A stretch of 64,000 nt of DNA from Hirudo medicinalis (GCA_011800805.1 MPNW01000140.1:48138-112137); one strand, 5' to 3'; counted from the stretch's first letter, positions 32,101 through 45,800 are shown. Numbers and translations: made by a program. The notes: generated by a model not told the origin, from the letters alone.

Positions 32101-35100
32101 TAGACATTTCAACATAAATTAAGTAAAATTACAAATGCAATAATTATATTAACAAGTTAATTATTAAACAAATTGAATTGTGCTCCTTAATTGCATACCA
32201 TTTTCTTGTTGATGAGGTGTTTCTGCATAATATTATTAGTACAATTAGTGTTTGTGTCCATTCATATCCTTATTTCAAAATCAAAGTTGTCTAACCTGCA
32301 GGTCCCAAGACGATGTGTGAGATTATTGACATGGCTTATGTTGTTTCCAATGACAGAAAGTCAGTTAAGTTACCGTCTTTACCGTTTTATTTTGTATTGA
32401 GGCGAACAAGCAAACAAAAAATGGACTACAAAAAATACAATACAAAATGAACAGCAGGTCAAAATTATGTCATTGACTTGATGGCTACTCATAAGGGAAT
32501 GACATCCTGCTATCCGGACAATTAACAATGATAATGCTTATAACGTTATAAATATTAATTTCAAACTTGACGTTAAATTATTATTTATATTATTTTTATC
32601 ATTAATAATATCATTTTTCTTGATTTTTATTATTATTATCATCTTTATTTTTACTATTTGTTGGAAGGTATTTGGTAAGTGTTGGCTGGAGCAAACAAAT
32701 AACTATTTACCCAGATGATAGAGCTGAGTTCAAGCAAAACATACTTCCATTTACCCATTGGCCTGATGATCTGGTGATGGAAATTTTTAGTTCCTAGTTT
32801 ATTAATTTTAGTTTGATGATTTGATTTGATAATCAGTTGGTGATGGTGACATTCAAATATTGTTAGTGATTAATTGATAATAATTTGCTATTTCCTAAAA
32901 CATCGGAAATCATGTCATGTATTGTTTTCTTCCCTTTAGGCCAAAGGTCATGAAGAAGATATTGTGAGTGTGACATTTTGTCCCTGCAACCTTCTGGTGA
33001 CTTCCAGCCGTGATGGCCTAATTATGGTTTGGAATTTTGTATCAGGGCATAGGATTTGCTCCCTTATGACTCCAGGTAATTCCTGAAAGAGAATAGTAAA
33101 AAATATATAGTAAAAATAACTTTAAATAATTATCTTTAATTTTAATTTTAAAATCTTAAATTATGTTATGTATGTAACTTTTCAATATATAATAAAATTA
33201 TATGCTTTTAAAATTAGGCTGGCATAATAAAGGTAAAATAGATAAGTTTTAAGATTTTTCCGATCATGTGGTTGATTGAGGTTTTAATCAAGAGGATGGT
33301 CCTGCATTTGAAAAGAAAGGACAGCCATGCACAATTGAAGGAAGGATAACAAACCAGAGAAACAATTTTGATCGTGATTGTGATGATGGCAGTGAATACA
33401 TTGATTATGAGATTGCAGAAATGAGTGAGTCTGTTGAACCTTTATCACCTTTACAATCCAAATCATTATTAGAATACAAATTTTATGTTGCTTGTTGTAG
33501 CTCCCCAAGTGCTCTTACTAACCACTCGATGCAACAAGCCCCTTGTGGGTAATCTGGTGAGCTTGGGTACAAAAGGTTGCATCCACTTTTGGAATGTTCA
33601 CAAAAGTGGTGGTAGTCACTTTACATCACAGTATATTGTTAGTAATGAACAACTAATTGATTTATTTAGACAAGTTGGTTTAATTTGAATGAGTTGGGAA
33701 AATTTTCTCACTTGAAATTATTCCTTTCAAATATAGAATGTATAAAAAAAACTTAGACGAAATGAAAGCCTAACAATTATCCTTTAATAGATGAGTAATT
33801 GTAAAGAAGCGTCTGTAGTTGTTATGACAACGGATTCGGCCAATCAAATTCTTGTGCTTGGTGATAATCAAGGTTTTGTTTACTTGTGGGATATCACCGA
33901 GTTTTGTATTGAGCAAACTAGTCACAGTCCTACTTGTAAGTGCACCAGATGTTGACAATTATGACAATGATCTGCATTTGCATTTGTCTGAAGTTGTGCA
34001 CATGGTATCTCATAAATTAACTATTATTATTATTATTATTATTTAGCTGATCTTTTGAGTATCTTTTGTATCTAAAGAGGATGTGAAGACACTTTTTAAT
34101 CGCTCTATCATTTATATAGTGTCCCTACTCAAGGGTGATTGATGGCTGGGTTGTTAACATGACACATTAAGACTGTTGCCATTGCCATAGGAATGCAATC
34201 TATTCAACTAACCTGCACATCTATGTGGTTTTAACATTATGATCCTAACAGTGATATTGTTAGTAGTAAAAGAATCATGAAATTGATCTAATGAATGTGT
34301 TATAAGCAATGGCTTAGCATGCTTCTGTATTTTAATAATTCCATTCAAAATTTGAGTGTATTTTAAATGTATTTTCAAGTTCTAGCTAAATGGAGAGCCC
34401 ATGTCCATGAGTTGACCAGCCTGCATCTTGTGGAAGAATCACGCAGCTTTTTCATTATTGCCTCTTCTACGAATGGACACATCAGGATCTTCAATGATTC
34501 TGGACATTTTATTGGTTAGATTTAGGGATAGATTTCAACATTACGTTAATGTTTTCATAAGCCACTTATGATAAATATATCAGATAATTGCATTGGTGCT
34601 TGACTATTAAACTTTGCACCAAATTTATAAATAAATTAATTTTCTGTTTGTGATATGAAAGCCTTCCATTTTATGGTTGTATTCTAAAGGGACTTTCAGT
34701 GCCAAAGAGCATTGGATCTTGTCAAAGCCTTCCACTTACATTCACCCCAGAGTTCCATTTGATGTGCTTATTCACCCTCTCAGCCTTCCCACCCATAGCT
34801 TGATAGCCAATCAGCATCTAACCACAGAACAAATCATTTTTTCTGAAGATTATGACAATAATGATGAGATGGAGGTAGAAGCTGGAGTCAATAGAAGAAA
34901 TGAAAGCCTGAATCTCACAACAAAGCAGATTTGCACCAAAAGCAAAAGTCATGTTAAATCTCCATCAAATAAGAGATCTGCTACAATAACTGACAAATGT
35001 GTTCTTGTGGAAGAAATACTCAACACTGAGACATTCCTCAATGCTACTGGACCAAGGTTGGAAGGGAGCCACCTAAATCGCTAAAACTTACATAGATTTA

Positions 35101-35601
35101 CACTTTTATAATATTAGATATCAGTTACTTCATTGTAGTGAAGTCTCACTCACAATTACTTCATGAAATGCTGGTTTTAGTTTTATTTGAGCAAATTTCA
35201 GTTGTCATGAATTGTGATACCTGGCAATTGAAAATAACAACAATAAGCTCATAATTAAATGAAATTACAAAGAATAAAATAGAAACCAAATAAAATTAAG
35301 TCAAAATGAACACAGAAATTAAATTAATTTTATTTTGGCAAGAGTTAGGTTTTTGATCTGGTGATTTGGTTATAATGCAATGCAGCCATGGTCATCTAAC
35401 AGTGTTGTGGCTTTGTGAATGAACTTCGGGACACTAAAATTAAATAGTTCTGAGAATTGCTAATTCCTGATCGAATCATAATTTCTTCACAGGCTGAGAT
35501 ATGAAAGGACAAAACCTTGCCCTCCTAAAGCAAGTGGACCATTTACCTATGCTCATCTGAAGGTTCATGATCTTAAACTTGAACCCAGCCTTGAATCTTA
35601 A
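26176..35601 (+). CDS. WDR49/WDR64-family WD-repeat protein with EF-hand
   Basis: Twenty-three exons: 26176..26562, 26767..26898, 27074..27391, 28479..28537, 28657..28749, 28810..28902, 29288..29405, 29884..29953, 30014..30223, 30521..30669, 30944..31125, 31257..31359, 31830..31936, 31997..32076, 32302..32359, 32668..32773, 32940..33075, 33293..33424, 33501..33637, 33791..33935, 34386..34514, 34690..35056, 35493..35601. All phases agree, giving about 1139 residues. An N-terminal EF-hand-like FQRIDCFSDGFITLDAL precedes many WD blades, for example STGDRELQFYD, GLDRNVRIW, MIKIWDI, GSEGSIHIWNY, SSRDGLIMVWN, GDNQGFVYLWDI and STNGHIRIF. The arrangement matches WDR49/WDR64/EFCAB8 relatives, probable ciliary or axonemal proteins; I cannot pick the exact orthologue. 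Exon 28479 may instead begin three bases earlier. SINE, LINE and a hexanucleotide array lie in its introns. Confidence 0.85.
27480..28100 (-). mobile_element. LINE reverse-transcriptase remnant
   Basis: On the minus strand the translation includes YYSTIYPYPAYCNIAWATTY followed by PLHVLHKRFITAI and, after damage, FMFKYDHKF-like text. This is the usual C-terminal RT order of CR1/jockey-group LINEs. It is interrupted by stops and frameshifts. It occupies the 1.1 kb intron 3 of the WD-repeat gene, antisense to the gene. Confidence 0.65.
29466..29690 (+). mobile_element. tRNA-derived SINE, copy C (diverged)
   Basis: A more diverged copy: GGAATGGGATGCATTCCTGC, CGTGTTTGCAA, CAACCCAGCTTGCATAGCC, TTGATCAATTAAAACGTG and GGCAACCAAAAGATTGAC follow in the same order as copies A and B. 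It lies in a WD-repeat gene intron. Confidence 0.6.
31425..31585 (+). mobile_element. LINE RT fragment with GVPQGSVLGP motif
   Basis: The plus strand encodes SYLSDRKQFIKLG followed by GVPQGSVLGPILFTTYTSP, the RT palm motif of CR1-like LINEs. The open frame runs straight into an assembly N (31586) and a hexanucleotide array. It is intronic in the WD-repeat gene and shares wording with the degraded copy near 35900-36120. Confidence 0.75.
31586..31806. repeat. Hexanucleotide array ATTATC/GTTATC/GTTACC
   Basis: About 36 tandem six-base units. They run from (ATTATC) at the edges through (GTTATC) to a central (GTTACC), with a few GTCACC, and then back again in roughly mirror order. An N at 31586 marks a gap or collapsed copy number. 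It is intronic, about 25 bases before a WD exon. Confidence 0.9.
34044..34216 (-). mobile_element. tRNA-derived SINE, copy D
   Basis: The reverse complement of the family: TAGCTGATCTTTTGAGT, GACACTTTTTAATCGC, GGGTTGTTAACA and TTGCCATTGCCATAGGAATG occur in inverted order. A (TTA)n run abuts its 3' end. It lies in a WD-repeat gene intron. Confidence 0.6.
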
Positions 35602-35880
35602 GAATATAAAATCTGATTATTCGTTAGACTGGTTACAGTTATTTTGAATAATTCAATAAACTTTGGTTTTTGACTTGTTATCTATTATTTTTCCCTGAGG
35701 GATGACGTGACACGCAACTCTAAAAGCTCTCATTGACTTATTTATGATGATTACTGAACTGCTTGGAAGCGGCAAACTTCGACTATGCGAGGCTCTCCTT
35801 GGCCTCTTTGTGTCGATCGCGTTCGCCTCAGTTGCCTACAGAGGCCATGAAAGTTCTCGGTGGCTTCTTCACTCCATGTA
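35602..35880. other. 3' flank of WD-repeat gene
   Basis: An AATAAA near 35654 fits polyadenylation of the WD-repeat gene. No coding sequence is visible before the LINE remnant begins. Confidence 0.5.
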
Positions 35881-36125
35881 ATAATGTATGAAAACTGGTG
35901 CCTTTGTTGCGGCAGTGAATATTGCCCTCTCATGGCTTCACTCCTACCTTACCAACAGATCTCAATACGTCAAACTTGGCTTTCACTCCAGTTGAACTTC
36001 TTGTTGGGCTCTGTCCTGGGACCTTTAGTTGTCACCACTTATACTTTAGTCCAGCATTGTTCATATTTCCATGTGTCTTTTCACCAATATGCAGATGACA
36101 TGAGCCCCTACTCTCCTCTCTAGTC
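35880..36125 (+). mobile_element. Degraded LINE RT with YADD
   Basis: Spread over two frames, the plus strand encodes ALSWLHSYLTNRSQYVKLG, then LLGSVLGPLVVTTYTL and FHQYADDMSPY. The last of these is the catalytic YADD box of a LINE reverse transcriptase. Stops and frame changes show it is dead. It lies in the tail-to-tail spacer between the WD-repeat gene and NPHP4. Confidence 0.75.
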
Positions 36126-36179
36126 AAAACATATCCGACCAATTCGGAAAAATGTCCTTTCAAATCCCATTAGGATACA

Positions 36180-36680
36180 TAATTTTGTATTAATTATTAT
36201 TATGTGCCTTAAGGCACTGAAAAGATTAGGTTTGACGCCAAGAGGCCACCTTCATAAGCTAAGGTCGGGTCTTTGTAGGAATGATACAATGAAACGCTTA
36301 TTTACAAATCGAGTCACGACAACATGGAACTACCTGCCGAACGATATTTTTATTTTTTTCCCCGTTCGTAAAGTCCAAATGGTACATTCGTGTTAGAGCC
36401 TCACTACTGACGTTGATTTTTCAAAATTTTCGGCTTAAGCTTGTTTCTGCAATATTTAAATAAACATCATCGCCGCACTCTTCTTCCTCTACTATAAAAT
36501 GTGGCCCTTCTCATAAGAACTCTCAACCATCCCTGGAACTCTTCAAACGACACCTAAAGACCCATCCCTTCATGTCATCATGATACCAGGACAATGGAAC
36601 ACAAGGCGCCTCTGTTGCTACGTTAAAACTTACTATTCTTATTGTTATTATTATTATTAATTATTATTATTATTATTATT
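36180..36680 (+). mobile_element. LINE ORF C-terminus and 3' end with TTA tail
   Basis: Encodes a RNDTMKRLFTNRVTTTWNYL-type segment and later SLELFKRHLKTHPFMSS followed by a stop, which is the usual end of CR1-like ORF2. After the stop come GGACAATGGAACACAAGGCG and a (TTA)n tail. The post-stop block recurs, inverted, at 11515-11615 and 21765-21845, linking those fragments to this LINE family. Confidence 0.65.
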
Positions 36681-36880
36681 ATTTAAACCCATACAATTTG
36701 GAATTGTAATGAAGTCTATCACTCTTGAAGCACTCAGATTTACTCTTCACATGCACGCGTGCGCGTTTTTTTTTTTTTGGTAACTGTCTTGAATATTCAT
36801 TGATTGTGGTTACGATACGTTTCGGTTAACCATTCCTTTTTACCATTCAATAAAGGTCAATTAATAAAATGGTCCATAAT

Positions 36881-39800
36881 CTATCTCTTGTAATAGACCT
36901 TTACAGCAAAAGCCTCCTCATTCTTGTCCTCCTCATCATTAATAAACACCAAGATTTTGGTATAGCCCTTCTTTAGTGATGGTAGGAACTTCATTCCAAT
37001 TTGTGTCTTTTGAGTTGGTCCGAGCTCCAACTTGCTGTCTTTAAATAAGAGAAGGTCACTGTGAGTAGTGTGAAGGTAGAATGTCTTGTAACACTGCAAA
37101 TAAATAATATTAATTTGAACAATTAGATCAAAATTAGATTTTGATTTCTATCTGCATCTCCTTGCTCTATTGTTGTACATTAAGGTACTAGTCTGGCAAA
37201 TATAAAAAACGCGAAAAGATGCAACTTCTACAGACTCCATATGGATTGATGAACGATATTCTTTTATTTTCTCCTGGTCCTCCAATTGTTAAGCTTAACT
37301 CAAATTGTCTGCTGATCATTGGCTCCCGGGTTATAACATGGATGAGCCAGCTTGTTACCAACTGATGGGTTTCAACGTCAATAACGTTAACAAACATGCT
37401 GGAAACTCCTACTTTCATGGGTCGAATAGCAACATTTATCTGCTGTAAATTTCCAGCCATCAACATGAATGATTCTTCTGGGTTGATTGACATTTGTTTT
37501 GAATGGGAAGGATAACATCTGACTAAGCGTGAGACAAGGCTTCCCCTGAATTAATTTGATAAATTTAAATGTTGAAAATGCCATTGTTTATAAAACAATA
37601 ATTGAGAAAACAAACCTTATCATCAGAGCAAATCTGACAGTCTGACCTTGAACTCCTGCAATATCTACTCTCTGCATTACCCTGACATTAACTTGCCATA
37701 CCTCTATAGGCATGGATAGTCTTGGGTCAACATAAATGGCAATGAAAAAGTTTGTCACCTGAGGAGCTGAACCACATGCCACTTTTACAAAAACAACAAC
37801 TGGATTTCCAGGTACATTTCTACCTGAGGAGCAAATGATGTTTGGATCACTACACCTCACAAAGACTTTATTTCCTCCTGACTGGTTCTGAGAGTTAGTC
37901 AACTGTGGCCATTGAGGCAATATGAACGATTTTTTAAAGAAGGTATGTTCTGGTTGAGTGAATCTAAATGTTTTGTTGACAATATGAGGATATTGGTTTA
38001 TTGTCAGATCCAGTATGGCAAGGAAAGACATGTCTCTTTTTATCCTGAAATTTATTTTGATGTTTCTATTGTTCAATGCTTGATCCATCTGTCTTGCTTT
38101 AACAATACTGCCTTGATTCATTTCTTGAATAATAGCATCACCATCATTGTTATCCTCTGTGATGACATCATCTTCCAACTTATTCAAAGCCAGCATAGAA
38201 TTTGTGGTGACATTGAAGTGACTTGGTTCAACCTGAATCATGTGTTGAAATGTGAGAAATTTAAATGGAATGTGAACACTTTCTTTTGGTTGGAGGAAAA
38301 GTTCAGCCTGATTGGAATCTCCCACATTGCTGATTGAATTTTCTGGGATGTTGTCATCTGTCCTTGATGTTGAAAACATACCTTCCTCAAGGGGAGTTGT
38401 GATTTTGTTAAGGTTTTTAAAATGTCGCCATTCAGAAACATTTGTGATCAGACTAAAAAAATGAAAAATCATCGAATAAACCTTCCACAAATTCAATACA
38501 ATGCGATGTAAGAAGTAAATATTTGGCATGGTTTTTGCTATAATTTAACTAGCTAATCGAATTTCAAACCTCACTGTGCCATTTGTATCTTCTTTTTTGT
38601 ATTTTTTTGTATTTAGCTGATCTTTTGAGTGCCTTAAGTTTACTAACAGGATGTGAAGGCACTTTTTAATCGCTCTACCATTTGTATAGCACCCCTAACC
38701 AAGCACGCTCCCCGGCCTTTGCTAACAACACATTACCGCCATGCAAGAATGCAACCCATTCAGCCAATCTGCTTGCCTTATGGGCTGATAATTGTGAATG
38801 TAACCAACCTCAAATCAGGGCCAGTCCATTCTATAAGCACCACCACATCAACATTATGTGGATTTTGTAGAGGGAATTCAAAGAATGATGTTGAGCCCAA
38901 GCAAGTCTTAATAACAATGTGGGAGGTGATATGCTGGCTGAGGATGGATCTGATGTTTCCTGGTTTTATGTTTTGACGATACATTTCAATAGTTCTGAGG
39001 TCCCTTGCTCTTAATTCTGTTTCAGATCTCATGGACTGAAAGATCAATTACAATGTAGTAATATTCTTGGCACTAAGTAGAAGGACAAGCACATGCATGA
39101 AATGTCAGGCCACAATTGGCTAATGTGTGTCTTGAACAGCTTAGTCACAACAGTTATTATCTTAGCCACTTCTCAAAATTACAACAAATTCTTTTCCAAG
39201 TGTTCAGGATATATTATGTCATGATGCTAATATGCAATTATTTTATTATTGATGTATATGGATTTGTGCTGGAAGCTGGAGACTTTTTTAGAATCCTTTA
39301 TTTTTTATTTGTATGAGAATAATCGCCTAATTATGAAATCATTAATGTAAATTAACTTATATTTTCCCATGCATATTTCTCAAATTCATTTACATTTACT
39401 AACAGCAATTGGGAAGCTCTCCTCTTGAGCTTCACTATTCATCAGCTTTTTATTCAGGGCTTCCATCCTCTTCATCTTTTTAATCCTCTCTGTTGTGTCC
39501 CTGACCATCTGATGAGCTGATGGGAGGTGCAAACTCTTTTGGTTGACAATCATCTGAAGAAGTTCATAGCTGATTTCTGGCAAACGACTGGCTTTGCTCC
39601 TCTTGACTGGTCATGAATAATTAATTGAAGCTGATATTTAATTTACAATTTTACCATGAAAACTTGCAAACACAATAAAAAATCAGCTTTAGTATAACTG
39701 AATAATTATATATAATACTAGCTGTAGTACTCCAGTATGTAATACTCCGGTATTATAATAATAATGATGATAATGACTTTCGAAAAAGACAACAATCTAT

Positions 39801-42800
39801 AATACAAAAACAGAAAGTGTGTGGATATGTCTGCCCAAGAGTCCCAAGAACTCCTCTCAAACAATGAATGGTAGCGACTTGAAATTTGCACGCATCATTC
39901 TCTACGCCATTCTTAGGTCAACTGTGCTAGTTTCAACTTTCAAGTTCTCCATCTTTTCCCAAATCGCATACCAGCTTTAAACTCGAGAGCTACTGAAAAC
40001 GAGGAACATTGTGTTCTTGCACGGTCTAATGTTTGAGACTTCGCTTCTCGTGATGGCAGCACGGGCTCGAATCCCGTTGCAGGAGCACCGTCCAATCACA
40101 TAGTTCTTTGAGGGCAAGTAGCCAGCTGAATTTATACGTGCGGTTTGACTGGCGAAGCCGGTTTAAAAAAGCTAGTAATATAAAAATAATAACAACCATA
40201 ATTTAATCGTGATCATAATATCCTTACCTGGGATAATTATTATAATTAATTTTCTGAAATTTTTTATAAACTGCTCTATGGACCGATGCATCATTCAACA
40301 GTTTCATTGAAATAACTCCAAGGGTTAGATTGCCCTTCACATATTAGATACATAAGATAAGTAAAATATCATTTTAAAAACAGTTATTGAAAACTGACTC
40401 ATTTTTGTCAGGTAGGCAACATTACTTTCAATCCGTTTCTTTGGAATTTCTGAGAAGAAATAAATGTAAGAGATTCAATGTAAATGTAATTGATAAATTC
40501 ATATTATCCTGATATCTAAATTTTTCATTAATACAAAATTCTTTTGAATAAAGAACAACCAACTTGTTTGTCAAAGAAATAAAGCTACAACCTCCATCAC
40601 TTATCAACGATGTCATCTTTTTCCCTACATTTCCTGTCCTCAGCAGCAACTTCCCTCTTAGAGAAGTCATGACTTCAGTTGGCTTGGCATTGGCTTCCTT
40701 GATGATGACAGCATCTGTGACTGCAATTTCTGACTCAATGTACTCTACATGCCAAACATCAAGTTCAAGAGTTGACTGGACTGCGGTCCTACTTTGGCGC
40801 ATCAGAACCTTGAATTATGATTGTCACATAAAATTCAGTCAAAATACATGATTATGTGTGGGATAATAACAATTTAATGCTTAATAGCTTAATTTAATTA
40901 CTATTATTATTGTTGTTGATCTTATTTTTTGATATTTGTTATTGTTGTTGTTAATGCATTAACATTTCCTACAAAATCTTTATTTATCTTTAATGCTATT
41001 AGTCTTAGCTAATTGTACTTGAATAAGCAAAAATTATGAAATGAATCCCACTTTCAAATCGAGGGCGCATTCTCCGACGTGAAAGAGAGAATCGCCATCC
41101 CAAACATCGATGTGCAAGAACTGCTCGTTGAGATATTTATGAAACTGTTGACCTTCATCGTGATCCATTGCTGTTGAATCAACAATGAACTTGACCTAGA
41201 GAATTACAAAAATTAGAATAAAACAGGAACCGACATCATCTCCACACCATTGAATACATTCACAATATTTCCCTCAAGAGAAGCAAGGTTTGGTTTCCAA
41301 CCTGATAACCTGGAGGACCATTCATCTTTGATCCATCTGCACCAAGTCTCCTAAGAACATAAAGCAGCTCATTTGTGTTTGATGATATTTCTTTGTTCAC
41401 CACTTCTAGCGTCAATCTGAAGGCAGTGATGATTATGCAATCATTACAATACAAAAAACATGGTGGATACAATTTAATATAATGTTAGGGTTAGGGTTAG
41501 GGTTATGGAAAATCCGATTTCTTTATTTAAATAGGATTTTTTTGGCTTATGATTTATATTAGAATTGTCCCAAAAATGTTTTGCATTGCATTACTGTGAT
41601 TTGATGTTGAATTGTTATTTCATATCAACAAACGAATAATACTGTTGAAATTTGAAATTCAATTACATGTAAGTCAATAAGCTATCTATGAAATTGTTAA
41701 AAACAGTCAATCATTTTCATCATCAGCATCTATTGAATTGACTGCATCTTTAAGTAAATCAACGACGTGAGCATTACCAGAAGTGTCACTGTGTTGACAA
41801 AAAATATTTCAGATTCTGATGTTGTCACAGTAGCATAAACGATTGGTTCATTGTGGACATTGCTCCAGCCATCAATACTTATGCATACTGTTTCATCTTC
41901 TAGCATTCTATTGTTGCTTGAGGTGCCATCATCAGATTTACCAACACACTTATCTCTATGAGCTTTTGTTTGTGCCACAAAAACTTGTAATTCAAAGCCA
42001 GTCTTTAAACTTTGCTTTATACCTCATGCCTTTTTTTCAACCAGCAGGCAATTCATTGAAACAACTCCAAATTGGGTCTCTTTTTCGTCCAGCAGCTGAT
42101 ACGATTCTCACAAAACAAAATTATTACTACTTGAACTCAAGTCTTTCACTAAACCCAAATGAACACACACACACACCAGTCAAATATCAAAACTATGAAT
42201 TAAAACTTTATTGATTTAAATCATGATTTTTATCGATGATTTAGCCCACAAAAACGATATCGCTGGCAATGATATTGTAAATCATTCAAGGAATAAATTA
42301 ATGCAAGGCATAATTCTAAATCTTTTTACTAAATTATCCCACCTTTCAGAGATGATGGTGTCAAACTTGTAAAATTGAAATGTGAAGAAGAGAGCACTGG
42401 GTGAATCATTGGAATCGAAGCCTTGATCGACAGGAAGTCTGTCGATTATAATAGATAATTTAAGCCTATTCGTAATCTTTGCTGTAAACAAACCAAATGC
42501 TTAATGAATGCTTCAACAGACATAATAAATACTTCGAAATTTTTAACATTATTATTCATTAAATTTGACATACTCTAAATTTCATACACAATTTCCATGC
42601 AAATACAGTTTTCACTTTCTTTTGTAATGCTGCTATTAATTAACTAATTTTATTAACTTGTTTTATGCACCACAATATACAATTGATAATAATGAAGCGA
42701 ATACCTGTTGAAGGCCATGAACTGGAATATGATCTCATTGACCTTCAAATGATTTTCATAATCTTTGTCAAGCAATGTCTTACTAATCAGATTGCTTGCA

Positions 42801-45800
42801 TCCACCATCTCAGCAGGGCTGCCATCTGCTGCTAATATCACAGGAAAGTTAAAAGTCAGGAGTTGTGCTAAGGCAGCCCTGGAGAGACGGTTGCCGGTCA
42901 GATCACTCCTGCCAGCTGGAAATTCAGGAAAGATGGGAAGCTGTGTGGAGAAGTACGGCAGTTCTTTGAGCTCTGAAGCTGGTGCTACTTCTAACGATTC
43001 TGGCATTGCAGATGCTGTTACAGCCATTGCTTGAAGAGACTTGGAAGAGTCAACTGGTATGTTGGAATCTCCTTGCCTTGAAGGAAAATCTTCATCAGCA
43101 TTGTCATCATCATCCTTCTTTTCTGATCCCATCAGGGATCTTTCTGATCTTTCAATTTCCACATTTCTCACAACCTGACCGATCTTTTGGTCATAAATTT
43201 GCTGACTGTGGAATGATGAGAGGTCACTGCCTTTGGATAATTGAAGCACAAAACTTAATACCCCAGAATCTTCAACTTTGGCATCAGCCAACATGTTTTC
43301 ATTAAATATGGGAGGATTTGCAGTATAGGCCAGGTTTTCAAAGGGATTGAGATGAGGACCTCCAAGGAGAGTAGTCTCATGATGACCAGGCTCCAAATTA
43401 CCTTGACCTCCAGAACTTAATTTCCCCCATCTAACAAGAACTTCCATGACTGGCTGCACCATGGTAGAAAATCTATTTTTGGCAACATTATCACTTTCAG
43501 CAATTGTCGATAGGGTAATCTCATAGATGAGTGCAAATACAAAACAAAATGTAGGATCATTTAGCATTCCTCCAATCTCCACCTTTGTGCTATGGACCAA
43601 TGAATTCTCTTCTTCTCCTTTGCCCTCCATATTTGAACTTTGCCTGTTACACAAAAGTCTAGTGCTCAACTTGATTACAGTCAGTCCAATATAGATAGAA
43701 AGTGCATACTTTAAGCAAAATACTCATACATCAAACAGTGGGATTTATTCAAACTTTGACATCACATCACTTTACCACATAAAAAACATCTAGTAAAATT
43801 TTTTGACTTCCTAGAATAGTTAAACTTATAAATTACGTAAAAATGTGTTTGTTTTTTGGCCATCCAAAATAGATAGGGGTATGCCTATGAGCTATAAAAT
43901 TAAATTTACAAGATGCAAATAAACATCAAAGATTCTGGATTATATAAGGTTTCTGGGATATATAAACATGATGCATTTAAGAAATTTTCCTTTTTAGTTG
44001 ATAAACGATAGTTTAGTGATGGACTTTTAAAAGCAGATTTAAACCAACAGAAGAGCCGTAGCAACGGAGGCAATGTTTCTCTTCTGCATGGAAGACTTCA
44101 AGGATAATTTATTTTGGACCCTTTTCACATTAGAATTCAAAGACATCTGAATGTCCTCCAAGGGACCAGTAAAGACCAGACCATTATGAACTCCCACCTT
44201 TGTAGTAAAAAAGCAATTTCAGAAATTATTAGTAAGTTGATTTTAAATGCAAATTTTAAAATTAAAGAACGACTAAAATTTTGTAATCATCAGATCACCC
44301 TGAGGATTCTTCTGCTGATAACAATATCCTCTTGACTGAGGGCCTCATCCAAAACCTGAAGAACATCTTGATGAACAAGCCTCTTGAAGGTATCTTCAAA
44401 TTCTTTAAGATTTGGATGCAGTCGAATCTCAATTTTTTCCAGAGAGCACCTGAGGGATGAGCACAACTGCGGTCTCTTTAGTCCTGCATCAGCTTATCAA
44501 ATGAGAAACAAGTTGCAATATATTTTTAATGTTTGAAACTGAAAAAAGTATTGCTAAGGTGAAATTTTGTAAATAAAAATACAAAGTAACTATATGTTCT
44601 TATAAGACCCCAGCGTTTTGTTTTGGGTCAATAAAATGTTCGGCAAACATGTTATCGTCATATTTTGGTTAACAATATTAGGATTTGAGTGGTAAAATAA
44701 TCAAATTCATATTATTATTAATGATCAAAAGTTAAGCTTAATGGAACACTAACATAAAATTCCAGGAACTTCTTTAGCATCAGAAAAGAAAACATTCTCA
44801 GGAATTAAATGGAGACAGCCATTCATTTGTTCATGGAGCTGAGTGGAAAGTGAAATTGAAATTCTTGTGGAAAGATGGTCTTTCTGAAAAGCTATTTTCA
44901 AAAATGAAACAAACTATATAAAGATGGCATTCAATAAAGACTTTGTTGAATGGTAATGATTGAAAGATCTATTTACATTTGAAATCTTGGACATAAAACA
45001 GAGACCGGGGTGTCCCTTGATATAACTCTACTCTGTAAAAGAAAATATTTGTATAATAATTTAATAGTATACATATATATTAACATGATATTTATTATTA
45101 TTATTTATAGCTAAATAATTTTTTTTAAAAAGATATAAAACAACATTTATAAGAAAAGGAATGGCAGCTGACTGAAAAACTTTGACAGCAGACTTCTTTG
45201 ACCCGTTAAAATCCGTATCACAGGCATCACTTTGAAAAGCCAGGCAAGCACCCCAACCACAAGAAACTTCCAAATCATGACCATCTTCCAATCCATCATC
45301 ACTTTTCCACAATGCAACAAGCTCCAGGACCAGCAATATCTGTTCCCTATTTACAGAACTGTGGAAGAAGGCCAACTAGAAAAGAAGATTGCATTAAAGA
45401 ATCAATCCATATCTGAAATTGATGTTTAAAAAAACTCTCCTATAAAAATATAAAAAAAAGATCTATTCTCACGCTGTTGAAATTAATTGAGCTCTGGCCT
45501 TTATAATTTTTACTTTGGGTTTTCCAGGTCTTTCCAAAAAACAGACCAAACTCGTGATCAAATAAACTGGCTCTTACGTGTAATTTAGACGGATTACTTT
45601 GCTTCCCAGACACCTAGGTAAATATTTGATGCAGATACTTACAGTAGGACAAAAACTTTTACAAAACTTACTTCTTTTAAATAATCCTCTCTTATTCCTT
45701 TGACATCATAATAACTTAAGGCAAACGGAATTGATTTCTCATCAACTATCAAACTTTTGAGTCTTTCTTTACAAAGTGGCAATACCTCATTGCAATAACA

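Noticed and set aside
40015..40084. A functional tRNA gene.
   Set aside because: No anticodon stem pairs and the variable region is too short; kept as a tRNA-like repeat.
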